64,000 nt of DNA. Origin: Bacillus sp. MYb209 (GTDB taxonomy: Bacteria > Bacillota > Bacilli > Bacillales > Bacillaceae_G). The translations under genes were made by a program, and so were the position numbers. Shown piece by piece: positions 35,640 to 44,555 of this stretch (position 1 is its first letter; each line of letters opens with the position of its first letter). The stretch lies in the NCBI RefSeq assembly GCF_002975175.1, contig NZ_PCNZ01000008.1:1-64000 (forward strand). Direction: 5' to 3'. The notes beneath the pieces were generated by a model, which ran no database searches, was not told the DNA's origin, and saw nothing but the letters and a program-made list of their open reading frames with translations.

Positions 35640-36809
35640 TTACATGCTAGCACTTACCGTCAATATATTCTTAATACATGTAATAACTCTTGTCTGATCT
35701 TTTTCTGTCATACCTGATCCAGATGGAAGACATAGACCGGTTTCAAATAGTTTTCTAGCAATATCTTCACGTTCACTATGAGAATAATAAGTTATTCCCT
35801 CAAATAGCGGTTGCATATGAAGAGGTTTCCAAACAGGACGCGCCTCAATGTTTTCATTTTCCAGTTGTTTCAGTAATGCCTGAATCGATACTCCTGTTTT
35901 TTCTTCATCTACAGTAAGAACTGTAAGCCATCGGTTTGAATAGGTATCCTCTAACTCAGGCATAAACTGTACCCCTGGAATATGAGATAATTCTTGATAG
36001 TACCTATCAAATATTTTTCTCCTTGCCTGTACTCTATCTCGTAAGACTTGCAGCTGCGCCCTACCTACACCCGCTAAAATATTACTCATACGATAATTAT
36101 ATCCAACCTCACTATGTTGGTAGTGTGGAGCCGGATCTCTTGCTTGGGTAGCTAAAAATCTTGCTTTTCTCAATGCTTCGACATCATTCGAAACAAGCAT
36201 ACCTCCACCTGAGGTTGTAATGATTTTATTGCCATTGAATGAATAAACACCGAATTTTCCGAATGTTCCACTCGCTTTACCTTTGTAGGAAGAACCAAGT
36301 GATTCCGCTGCATCTTCTACTACTGGAACATTATATGTATTACATAACGAAAGAATCTCATCCATTTTAGCGCTTTGTCCATATAGATTCACAACAATTA
36401 CTGCTTTCGGAAGTACCCCTTTCTCTTTTGCATCACGTAATGCACATTCTAAAGCCTGCGGTGACATATTCCATGTTTCAGGCTCTGAATCAATAAATAC
36501 TGGTGTAGCCCCTAAATATAAAATTGGATTTGCGCTCGCTATAAAAGTAAGACTTGAACAAAACACCGTATCTACATCTCTTACATCCAGTAAGCGAAGT
36601 GCCAAATGGATAGCAGAGGTTCCTGAACTAACTGCAGCCGCATCAAGAACTCCAACATGGGATGAAAGTTCACTTTCAAACGCATCTACATTTGGACCAA
36701 GTGGAGCAATCCAATTCATATCAAATGCTTCCCCTATATATTTTTGTTCATTACCGCTCATATGTGGAGCGGAGAGATAGATTCTTGTTTTTTCCTGTGA
36801 GTATACCAC
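35640..36809 (-). CDS. epsN: PLP-dependent UDP-sugar aminotransferase EpsN
   Basis: The 389-residue DegT/DnrJ/EryC1-family enzyme closely follows B. subtilis EpsN in long blocks (YLSAPHMSG, NWIAPLGP, IDSEPETWNMSP, NLYGQSAKMDEI). The PLP Lys lies in SFNGNKIITTSGGG and the ring-nitrogen Asp in VVEDAAESLG. It aminates the 4-keto sugar made by EpsC, giving the 4-amino sugar that EpsM acetylates. The start is taken at GTG 36809, 9 bp after AGGAGA; the GTG at 36818 abuts the ribosome site. It is the last gene of operon 2. Confidence 0.93.
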   Translation of the reverse strand: MVYSQEKTRIYLSAPHMSGNEQKYIGEAFDMNWIAPLGPNVDAFESELSSHVGVLDAAAVSSGTSAIHLALRLLDVRDVDTVFCSSLTFIASANPILYLGATPVFIDSEPETWNMSPQALECALRDAKEKGVLPKAVIVVNLYGQSAKMDEILSLCNTYNVPVVEDAAESLGSSYKGKASGTFGKFGVYSFNGNKIITTSGGGMLVSNDVEALRKARFLATQARDPAPHYQHSEVGYNYRMSNILAGVGRAQLQVLRDRVQARRKIFDRYYQELSHIPGVQFMPELEDTYSNRWLTVLTVDEEKTGVSIQALLKQLENENIEARPVWKPLHMQPLFEGITYYSHSEREDIARKLFETGLCLPSGSGMTEKDQTRVITCIKNILTVSASM

Positions 36810-36822
36810 TTTAAACACTCTC

Positions 36823-37455
36823 CTATAATTCTTTTTTTATTACTCTAGCTGGAATACCAACTGCCTTACAATTCGCTACAATGTCACGGATCACTGTTGC
36901 TCCGGCACCGATAACGGACCAATCGCCAATTGTAATATTTGGAATCACATTAACTCCTGCTCCTATATGTACTCCTGTTCCTACAGTAACGGATCCTGTA
37001 AGCACTGCATTTGGGGAAATATGTGCAAAATCATTTATCTTATTATCATGTTCAATAATAGCGCCTGAATTGACAATAACGTGATTCCCAATTTCAACAT
37101 CTGCATTAACAATTGCACCTGGCATAATAACCGTACCAGCTCCAATCTTTGCACTTAAACTAACAATAGATTGTTTATGTATAAGCGTCGCATAGCGATG
37201 ACTGGGAATCTCTAACTGCTCCATAATTATCTTTCTTGTTCTGTTATTCCCTATAGCTATCACTAACTTTGTATCTACATGCTCATCCATTAACTTTACA
37301 GCTGCAGAAATAGGTCCAAAATAGACACCATCCTCAATTTTCAACTCTTTATACACATCATCTAATTGCGCAATGATTTCATAATTTCCATACGATAGGA
37401 TAATATCTCGGATTACTTTACTATGACCACCTGCCCCAATCATAATTATTTGCAT
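36823..37455 (-). CDS. epsM: UDP-4-amino-sugar N-acetyltransferase EpsM
   Basis: The 210-residue enzyme has an N-terminal Rossmann-like part (IIMIGAGGHSKV) and a C-terminal left-handed beta-helix of hexapeptide repeats (about 95-200; for example IGAGTVIMPGAI and IGNHVIVNSGAI). The catalytic His is in SGAIIEHDN. This is the NeuD/PglD/EpsM family, which acetylates the 4-amino group to complete the bacillosamine-type sugar. The ATG at 37455 follows GAGGAGGTGAG and lies between epsL and epsN. Confidence 0.92.
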   Translation of the reverse strand: MQIIMIGAGGHSKVIRDIILSYGNYEIIAQLDDVYKELKIEDGVYFGPISAAVKLMDEHVDTKLVIAIGNNRTRKIIMEQLEIPSHRYATLIHKQSIVSLSAKIGAGTVIMPGAIVNADVEIGNHVIVNSGAIIEHDNKINDFAHISPNAVLTGSVTVGTGVHIGAGVNVIPNITIGDWSVIGAGATVIRDIVANCKAVGIPARVIKKEL

Positions 37456-37468
37456 CCATCTCACCTCC

Positions 37469-38065
37469 TCAAGAATTCTTTGTACCATTAAATTTTTCCA
37501 CAGTTACATGCCCAACTTGATTGATTCCTTCTGACTTAAATACTTTCTTTACCGTTAACAACAAAATTTTCATATCAAGCCAAAAAGTCCGTTTTTTTGC
37601 ATACCATACATCAAAACCAAATTTTTCCTCCCAAGAAATCGCGTTTCTGCCATTTACTTGGGCCCATCCCGTAATCCCTGGTCTGACATTATGTCGCTTG
37701 GCCTGCTCTTCTGTGTATAGTTCCAAATACTCCATCAATAATGGTCTTGGACCTACCAAACTTAGGTCCCCTTTTATAACATTAAACAACTGTGGCAATT
37801 CATCTAAACTATATTTTCTCAGAAACCCTCCGAAACGGGTAAACCTTACATCATCAGGCAACGCATTCCCCTCACTATCCTTCTCGTCAGTCATAGTTCT
37901 AAACTTATAAAGAAAAAAAGGGACACCATGCAATCCCGGGCGTTGCTGCTTAAATATGATAGGGGAACCCAACTTAATTCTAACTAAAACAGCCACTATT
38001 ATAATAAGAGGTAAAAGAAACACCAATAATGACAAAGAAACGAACAAATCGAAAAGTCTTTTCAT
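37469..38065 (-). CDS. epsL: Priming phospho-sugar transferase EpsL
   Basis: This 198-residue small-type bacterial sugar transferase has one N-terminal hydrophobic segment (about 9-30) and catalytic motifs FKQQRPGLHG, YKFRTM, LDELPQLFNVIKGDLSLVG and GWAQVNGRN. EpsL/PglC enzymes move the di-N-acetyl bacillosamine-type phosphate onto undecaprenyl phosphate. Together with EpsC, EpsN and EpsM this gives operon 2 its own dedicated initiating sugar, unlike operon 1. Confidence 0.93.
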   Translation of the reverse strand: MKRLFDLFVSLSLLVFLLPLIIIVAVLVRIKLGSPIIFKQQRPGLHGVPFFLYKFRTMTDEKDSEGNALPDDVRFTRFGGFLRKYSLDELPQLFNVIKGDLSLVGPRPLLMEYLELYTEEQAKRHNVRPGITGWAQVNGRNAISWEEKFGFDVWYAKKRTFWLDMKILLLTVKKVFKSEGINQVGHVTVEKFNGTKNS

Positions 38066-38412
38066 ATATAATCATACTCCTAATTTGGTTTATGTATTAA
38101 CCTCTACTCCATAACTGCCTAAAACTTCTATCTTCATAAAAAGCAGCCCCATTCATAGTTGAAAAATAACGAATTGATTTACTTTTTTATTTAAGGACAT
38201 GTCATGCAAAATATTTAATTAAAATACTCAGTAATAAGAACACCACCATATTCAACAGAACATAGTGGTGTTTCATTTCTAAAAGATTCTTAATATTTTC
38301 CTTTTATTTACTTGCTCTTACTTTAAAGCATTATAATTTTGTGTCAATTCATTAGGCGCTGGTGCTCGATGGATTGGGTTAGTAACGGGATTATAGAAAT
38401 GTAGATTTCAAA
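38066..38412. other. Gap between flippase and epsL with a hairpin
   Basis: No gene is supported. A stem AACACCAC/GTGGTGTT (38239-38246 with 38265-38272) has an 18-nt loop and only a weak T-run. It might be a weak terminator or attenuator inside the operon. AT-rich sequence makes up the rest. Confidence 0.45.
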
Positions 38413-39960
38413 TTAAAAAGTGCCCTTTTTGTTTGACTGAATTTTCACCCTCAGGTTTCCCATTATACTTTTAACAACTCCAAATAAATACTTAAATTCA
38501 TCTGTCTTATAAAAAATAAATACATAAATAGCATTTGGAATTATTAAACAAATCATCCCTCTTAATATTAATGCTAGTAATCCATTATACGGAATAAGAC
38601 CACATATTAAACTTGTGATAACGCAAGCTCCTAGCCCTATCATCACATAGTAAGTATATTTTAAAAAATAATCCCTAACCGGTTTACGAAATACTTTCTT
38701 ATATACTAAATAAGGGGCAATCCAAAATGGAACCACTAGTGTACTTATAAGTGTTCCAATAAAGACACCTGTTATACCCATATATTGCACCAAGACAATA
38801 GAAGCCACCAGATTTACGGCAGCCTCTAAAAAGGGAGCATACCTATCTTCATGAAAAATCCCTGATGTTGTTTTGACCATAGATATAGAACGTCTCATTC
38901 CTGATACATAAAAATTTATCATTAATATAATTAATACACTTATATCCATAATAAATTTCGAACCAATCCATAAAGTAATAAAGGGTTGCATTATAATATA
39001 TAAAAATATGGAAAAAAATGAGTATATCCAAAAATTACAAAGCATAGTAATCTTAAATATGCTATAAATTTTTTCATCGCTTTCTTTTGCAACCAAATTC
39101 CCTACACTATGATTAATATTATCAAAGATTTGATTTATAAAGGTTCTACAAATGTTAATTAACATATAATAATTTGAATACAATCCAACAGCTGTAACAC
39201 TGACAAAAGACGCAATTAACATGTTATCAGTACCAAAGACAATATATCCACCTATATTATGTAGCACTAAAGCCTTTACATTTTTAACAATATTACTTTT
39301 GGTTTCACTATCTAATTTGCTTGCTGCTTTATTTTTTAAAAATGGGTACATCTTATCTACCAATATAGCCAAGAACGCAGAGGTACTAATTGTTATAATA
39401 ATATCGATTATTAGATATAAAATATAACTATGCGTAAAGTATAAAATTCCTATTTTAACGCAAGTAGATATAATAGATGAGATAGAATAAATCCCTGTAA
39501 CAATATATCCCTTTTGACATACATTTAAAAATGAGGTTTTATAAGAAAATAGATAAGATGAAGCTGTATTAATTAAAAATATAATATAAATAAAATGAAT
39601 ATTGTCTACCTTTGCATCTTTAGCGATATATCCAAGAAAAGGTAATAAAAGTAATCCTAGTAACAATACTATTAAAGCTATTGCCATATATGCCTTTCTA
39701 TAAAAATTCATAAGCATATTGATTCTATCCTGATTATTTTCTGCCACTGGTTTATATAGATTATATATGATAGCAGATCCTATTCCTGCTTCAGCTAAAG
39801 ATAACATTCCTAATATATTAGTAAATAATCCATTTACCCCCAGGTACTCAACACCTAAATAAGTAATAAATATGGTTCTGGAAGCAAAACTTAGTAACGT
39901 AATAATAACTTGACTACCTATACCGGCTGATATATTAATTATTGAATTTTTAACTCTCAT
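38413..39960 (-). CDS. Wzx-type lipid-linked oligosaccharide flippase of operon 2
   Basis: The 515-residue protein has about 14 predicted helices and the polysaccharide biosynthesis flippase signature near the N-terminus (TIFITYLGVEYLGVNGLF). It fills the position of EpsK in the B. subtilis operon but is not closely alike. The ATG at 39960 has GGGAGG upstream; 40002 would add 14 unlikely residues. It should export the repeat unit built by the operon 2 transferases. Confidence 0.87.
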   Translation of the reverse strand: MRVKNSIINISAGIGSQVIITLLSFASRTIFITYLGVEYLGVNGLFTNILGMLSLAEAGIGSAIIYNLYKPVAENNQDRINMLMNFYRKAYMAIALIVLLLGLLLLPFLGYIAKDAKVDNIHFIYIIFLINTASSYLFSYKTSFLNVCQKGYIVTGIYSISSIISTCVKIGILYFTHSYILYLIIDIIITISTSAFLAILVDKMYPFLKNKAASKLDSETKSNIVKNVKALVLHNIGGYIVFGTDNMLIASFVSVTAVGLYSNYYMLINICRTFINQIFDNINHSVGNLVAKESDEKIYSIFKITMLCNFWIYSFFSIFLYIIMQPFITLWIGSKFIMDISVLIILMINFYVSGMRRSISMVKTTSGIFHEDRYAPFLEAAVNLVASIVLVQYMGITGVFIGTLISTLVVPFWIAPYLVYKKVFRKPVRDYFLKYTYYVMIGLGACVITSLICGLIPYNGLLALILRGMICLIIPNAIYVFIFYKTDEFKYLFGVVKSIMGNLRVKIQSNKKGTF

Positions 39961-40008
39961 TTTTCCTCCCACTTCAGAAAGTATGAAAACACTTTCAATC
40001 AAAGAGTA

Positions 40009-41016
40009 TTACCTGATTTCTCTTTTATATGCTGCAACTATTAAAGGGTACACTTTAAACTTTATTGCTAAATAATATATATACTCCTTAAAGTTATTGC
40101 ATCGATATGAAAAACCAATTCCTTTTACACTATCTGAGAACATTTCATAATTCACTATTCTACGAAAAGCATTATTAACATCCACATTAGGATCGCTTTT
40201 TAAATTATTAACCAACAGTCTATATATGTGATTTATATAATAATTAGCCATATCTTTTTTAAATTGCTTATCGTGTAGTAAACCAAATTCTTGTGAAAGT
40301 TGTCTTCTCATTTGATATTGTAAAACTAAACTGTTCTCTAAATTTGGTTTATACGGAACCCTCATTAAGCTATTTGGATTATTAATAGTATAAAAATAAA
40401 GAACTTCTGAGATTGCACATACCCTTTGTGAGTGCAATAAAAACTCTAAATTAAAAATAACATCTTCTCCAATAAACACTTGTTCATTAAATCTGATGTT
40501 TTTTTCTTTTATAATGCTTAAATTGTATATATACCTCCATGCAAAGCATAGATCATTCTTGGAATGAACATTTGGAGAGCTCAGTACAAAATCCCTCCCG
40601 TTCATAACAGTATCTAATTTGAAGTTAGGAATAATACTATTATTATTTGGAACAGTTTTGTATCCACATATTACAGCATCACACTTTTCATCTTCTGCAA
40701 TACCATATAACCTAGTAAAATAGTTTTCGCTTACCTCATCATCGGGATCTATAAACACTATATACTTCCCTGTAGCAGCTTCGATCCCTGCATTTCTTGC
40801 GCTACTCACTCCTCCATTTTCTTTATAGATTACTTTAATTCTATTATCCTTTTCTAAATATTCTCCACATATTTCACCACATTTATCTGTTGAACCGTCA
40901 TTGACTAAAACTAATTCAATATTGACGAAAGGCTGTTTTAAAACACTTTCAATACATCTAGCTAACCATTTTTCCACATTATATATGGGAACAATAACAC
41001 TTATTAATTCATGCAA
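40009..41016 (-). CDS. Glycosyltransferase family 2
   Basis: The 335-residue GT-A enzyme starts LISVIVPIYNVEKW and carries ELVLVNDGSTDKC and the metal-binding FIDPDDEVSE. GT2 enzymes invert configuration using nucleotide sugars. I prefer the TTG at 41016 (AGGGGTG upstream) over the GTG at 41025; neither is certain. The C-terminal half (about 220-335) is helical and basic. The sugar is unknown. Confidence 0.85.
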   Translation of the reverse strand: MHELISVIVPIYNVEKWLARCIESVLKQPFVNIELVLVNDGSTDKCGEICGEYLEKDNRIKVIYKENGGVSSARNAGIEAATGKYIVFIDPDDEVSENYFTRLYGIAEDEKCDAVICGYKTVPNNNSIIPNFKLDTVMNGRDFVLSSPNVHSKNDLCFAWRYIYNLSIIKEKNIRFNEQVFIGEDVIFNLEFLLHSQRVCAISEVLYFYTINNPNSLMRVPYKPNLENSLVLQYQMRRQLSQEFGLLHDKQFKKDMANYYINHIYRLLVNNLKSDPNVDVNNAFRRIVNYEMFSDSVKGIGFSYRCNNFKEYIYYLAIKFKVYPLIVAAYKREIR

Positions 41017-41059
41017 TCCTTTCACCCCTACATTACTTACATAAGTTAAACCCTCACGC

Positions 41060-41986
41060 CTATCTTATTACAGCTTTAATTTCGTTTAAATATTTCTCAT
41101 CTTGAATATCGCCCACATTTTGTCCAGCACCTGCTTCACATACGTACTTATTTTCAATTTTGATTTTAGTTTTTGCTTGTCTTAAAAACCATTCGTATTC
41201 AATATCCACATGCCCTATATCAATTGCTTGATATCCCTCTTTATACAAATCATATGCTAATATAGTAGCAGTAGGCCCTATTGCTAATAGAATCAATTTA
41301 GATTTATTATTTTTTTTTGCTGCTGTTAAGATTTTATTGTAATGTAAGAATGCGTGCTCCTCTGGTACTAAAATCCTTTCAATTGATTTAGCATTGTCAA
41401 ACAGATCATTTCCAATACCTAATCTACTCTTACTGCCTTCTATTAAAACTATATCCCTATCTTTCCATATTAATTTTAATAATATAAACCATTCTTTACA
41501 TTTTGACTTATCTCGAAAGGGATAATAGAATCTCGATATAAAGGAATTATAATATACTTTTCCCTTCTTCAAATCTTTATACCACTTTAATCTATATTTT
41601 GCAGTATGAAGACTCCAATAATCCTTTGGTTCATCTGCATATTTTGATAAATCTTGAAAAACATCCGGTAAACAAACTAAGAACTTCTCATCTTCACTTA
41701 GCAATATTTCTTTTAATCTTTTTGATAACAAATGATCCGCCCGTTGAAATGTTATATCTAGATTATGAATTAATTTAAATTCACCATCACCATACCTGGC
41801 TACGGAAGCTTTATCATGAATAATTTTTTTTAAAGTTTCATCTATAGATTGAATTCTAGGAGGCTTGAAAAAGCACTTCGTGAATCGATCTTTTATGATA
41901 GTTAATCGATTCAAACTCTGAATTTTCACATCAACCAATTTATTCCAAATAAAAACTAACATACTTTTTATTTTTATTTGTACCAT
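41060..41986 (-). CDS. GT-D-type glycosyltransferase (SP_1767/DUF1792-like)
   Basis: The 308-residue protein matches the DUF1792 family, whose streptococcal member (DGT1) defined a third glycosyltransferase fold (GT-D). The metal-binding DXE motif appears as VARYGDGEFKLI near residue 65, and the C-terminal ILLAIGPTATILAYDLY with GHVDIEYEWF is characteristic. It would add a hexose to an existing repeat unit. Such enzymes are less common in Bacillus eps operons. The first 45 residues are basic and may bind the membrane. Confidence 0.8.
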   Translation of the reverse strand: MVQIKIKSMLVFIWNKLVDVKIQSLNRLTIIKDRFTKCFFKPPRIQSIDETLKKIIHDKASVARYGDGEFKLIHNLDITFQRADHLLSKRLKEILLSEDEKFLVCLPDVFQDLSKYADEPKDYWSLHTAKYRLKWYKDLKKGKVYYNSFISRFYYPFRDKSKCKEWFILLKLIWKDRDIVLIEGSKSRLGIGNDLFDNAKSIERILVPEEHAFLHYNKILTAAKKNNKSKLILLAIGPTATILAYDLYKEGYQAIDIGHVDIEYEWFLRQAKTKIKIENKYVCEAGAGQNVGDIQDEKYLNEIKAVIR

Positions 41987-42114
41987 ACCAAGCTCCTTTC
42001 TAATACTTTTCTCGATAGAGCATTAGATTATCTTTCCTCTTTTTCTTAAGAAAATTACTCTTATCCCTCTATTCACATCTTACATAATATTTATTCTTAT
42101 TATTTCCCAATTTT

Positions 42115-43281
42115 TCAACTAGCCTTTTTTCTCAATGAAATATCGCCTCTAGAATTTTCAGCGGCAAGTTTCCGGCCTATTTTTATTGATGGAATTTCAA
42201 TAAATTTATAACATAAGACCGACACAACCATAGTAAATATGAAAGAAATTAATAAAATTAAAGGCACTGATATCTTTCCATAGAAAATATGAACTGTTGT
42301 TAATAGAACAATTGGATGTACTAAATAAAGACTATATGATATTTCCCCTATAAATTGTACTGGTTTAATCAGTAATAATTTAGAAAATAGTTTTGAACTT
42401 AGGGCGGATAGAATAATTAAAACTGCGCCAAAACATATATACCAATCGATGATGATAAGATACAACTCATAATCAATTTCACCAATTAGTTTGGAAAGTA
42501 ACATAAATGGGATACGTGGATAGCTAAAAAATAAAAGACCTAAAGGCAATAATAGATATTTTACTTTTAAATTAATAATTTTACTCACTAAATATTCTCT
42601 GTTTTTAGCTAGTAGTGCACCAATAATAAACATTGAGCTATAATGTAATGTGATAAAGTAATTGGTGGATACTGGAATATTAAATTCGCTTGGAATGTTC
42701 TTCATTAATAAATAACCAATAACTGATAAAAACATCGCTATCCCAATACTTACTTTCCAGTTTACTCTAAGTAAAAGAAAAATAATTAAAGGAAACACTA
42801 TGGAAATTCGCATCTCGTGAACTAATGACCAAATCACCATAATAAACGCATCAGAATTAAATTCTCTCAAGAATAAAATATGATCCATTACTCTATTAAA
42901 AGAAACTTCTATGTTCCATGAACCCCATTGTACCAAACCGGGAATAGTACCAATTTTAGAATGAATCCCCAATTTAATTCCTATTGCAATAAAAAGAATC
43001 ACAATATAAGGAATATAAATCCTACAAACTCTTTTAATAAGATACTTTAAATAATTAAATTTCGTCCCTTTATAAAAAGGCAAGGATAGAACAAATCCAC
43101 TTAACACAAAAAATATAATAACAGCCGAATGACCTTGCCATAATATAGAAAAATAGGCCCCAAATGTTGAATACATTACCTTTTTACCTAATATCGGAAA
43201 TAATGCTAAGAAGTGTCCTAATAGAACAATGATTGCAGCAATACCCCGAAGGGAATCCAATTCTTTATAACGTCTCGTCAT
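42115..43281 (-). CDS. Acyltransferase family 3 (OafA-like) membrane O-acyltransferase
   Basis: The 388-residue protein has about 10 membrane helices and the typical start RYKELDSLRGIAAIIVLLGHF with the catalytic His. These enzymes O-acetylate or O-succinylate sugars during polysaccharide assembly. No SGNH domain is fused. It predicts an acylated operon 2 polymer. The C-terminus is basic and cytoplasmic. Confidence 0.88.
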   Translation of the reverse strand: MTRRYKELDSLRGIAAIIVLLGHFLALFPILGKKVMYSTFGAYFSILWQGHSAVIIFFVLSGFVLSLPFYKGTKFNYLKYLIKRVCRIYIPYIVILFIAIGIKLGIHSKIGTIPGLVQWGSWNIEVSFNRVMDHILFLREFNSDAFIMVIWSLVHEMRISIVFPLIIFLLLRVNWKVSIGIAMFLSVIGYLLMKNIPSEFNIPVSTNYFITLHYSSMFIIGALLAKNREYLVSKIINLKVKYLLLPLGLLFFSYPRIPFMLLSKLIGEIDYELYLIIIDWYICFGAVLIILSALSSKLFSKLLLIKPVQFIGEISYSLYLVHPIVLLTTVHIFYGKISVPLILLISFIFTMVVSVLCYKFIEIPSIKIGRKLAAENSRGDISLRKKAS

Positions 43282-43326
43282 AATTCTTCCCTCTGTTCTA
43301 AAATGAAATTTATTAATCTAACTATT

Positions 43327-43362
43327 AAAATTTAGTCATCCTTATAAGGATGACTAAATTTT
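43327..43362. terminator. Perfect 36-bp palindrome at the end of the GH88/105-like gene
   Basis: AAAATTTAGTCATCCTTA is immediately followed by its exact reverse complement. The hairpin includes the hydrolase stop codon. With four T and an AT-rich tail on the minus strand it may terminate or stabilise RNA in mid-operon. Confidence 0.55.
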
Positions 43363-44535
43363 ATAATTATTACGTAAATTAATTAATCTAATACAAAACC
43401 CTTGTGTGAATGGCAATATATCGAATAACGTAGAATATACACCTATATCCTTCGTATCACCTTGAGAGAAGTCAACCGCTCCGTTTCTTCTTGTCACTCC
43501 CATCAAATAACCGATAGCTTTATCTGCACTTTCCAAACATTCCTTTGAAATATCCTCTATCTTTGCTGCATTCAACATAAACCACCCCAGTGTGGATGTA
43601 GCGGAGGAATCTGGTCCGCATTCGTTCCTGGTTACAGTCCAATTCCAATTGCCTTGTTGTTGAAATTTCATCGTAGCTTTTGCAAATTTACGTACACTTT
43701 CTTCTAATACAGGTTTATAGCTGTTGTTTTCCGGTAATTCATTCCACGTATCTATAAGACCTATAGCAAACCATCCAAGACCTCTTCCCCAGCCATATAA
43801 ACCTAGAGGAACTTTATCTTCTAATCTATAAGCATGGCATGGTATATGACTTAAGTTTAACATTCCATATGTTTCATATTCTTTAATCTGCTTTACAGCC
43901 AAATCTATACACTCACTTTTGTTATACCTAATGCCGTAAGTCACTAAGAATGGACATATGAAACCAATGGTATCTACGTATCGATACCCCTTCATAAACT
44001 TTCTATATTCTATCGTACCATCCTCACCTATATGCTCTTGTATCATTTCCCAAGTAGCATCCAAGGCTTTTTTATATTTATCTATATCCTCAAAATCCAG
44101 CTTCATGATCGCATAAGCAAGTATTGCTCCATCTACATACTGAGGTTTGTGCACCCACTGACCATTATGATCAAATTTAGAGTTCAAAAACTTCGTAATT
44201 TCATGTTTCACTGCTTTGTCATCGTTATATTTCAGGTATTCAGATAACCCTAATAGTAAAGATGCTTCTTGCCAATGCTGTATAGCACTTTTCGTATAAT
44301 TTCCTTTCAACATATCAATTGCTATTAATCTTGTGTTATCAGTTACCTTAATCTTTGGTGTTTTATTTAGCCACTTAACACCTATATGAGTGATTGACTG
44401 ATTCCATAAGCTTTTATCCGTATATCTCCCTATTTTTATTCTTCCCAACCAATTCTTTCCCATAGGAATGAAATCAATCACTACAATAATTGCGATTACA
44501 GCAAGTAACACAAGGCACGCTGCCTGTATAACCAT
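43354..44535 (-). CDS. Membrane-anchored GH88/GH105-like glycoside hydrolase
   Basis: The 393-residue protein has an N-terminal membrane helix (about 3-23). An alpha/alpha-barrel follows, with GH88/105 signatures: RYVDTIGFICPFL, with the expected catalytic Asp, and the YGWGRGLGWFAIGLID block. The family cleaves unsaturated uronyl or rhamnogalacturonyl residues left by polysaccharide lyases. No lyase is encoded nearby. A hydrolase anchored outside the cell within an eps operon suggests trimming or turnover of the polymer, but it may be catalytically divergent. AAAGGACA precedes the ATG. Confidence 0.8.
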   Translation of the reverse strand: MVIQAACLVLLAVIAIIVVIDFIPMGKNWLGRIKIGRYTDKSLWNQSITHIGVKWLNKTPKIKVTDNTRLIAIDMLKGNYTKSAIQHWQEASLLLGLSEYLKYNDDKAVKHEITKFLNSKFDHNGQWVHKPQYVDGAILAYAIMKLDFEDIDKYKKALDATWEMIQEHIGEDGTIEYRKFMKGYRYVDTIGFICPFLVTYGIRYNKSECIDLAVKQIKEYETYGMLNLSHIPCHAYRLEDKVPLGLYGWGRGLGWFAIGLIDTWNELPENNSYKPVLEESVRKFAKATMKFQQQGNWNWTVTRNECGPDSSATSTLGWFMLNAAKIEDISKECLESADKAIGYLMGVTRRNGAVDFSQGDTKDIGVYSTLFDILPFTQGFCIRLINLRNNYKI

Positions 44536-44555
44536 ATAATTATGTCCTTTCTATA

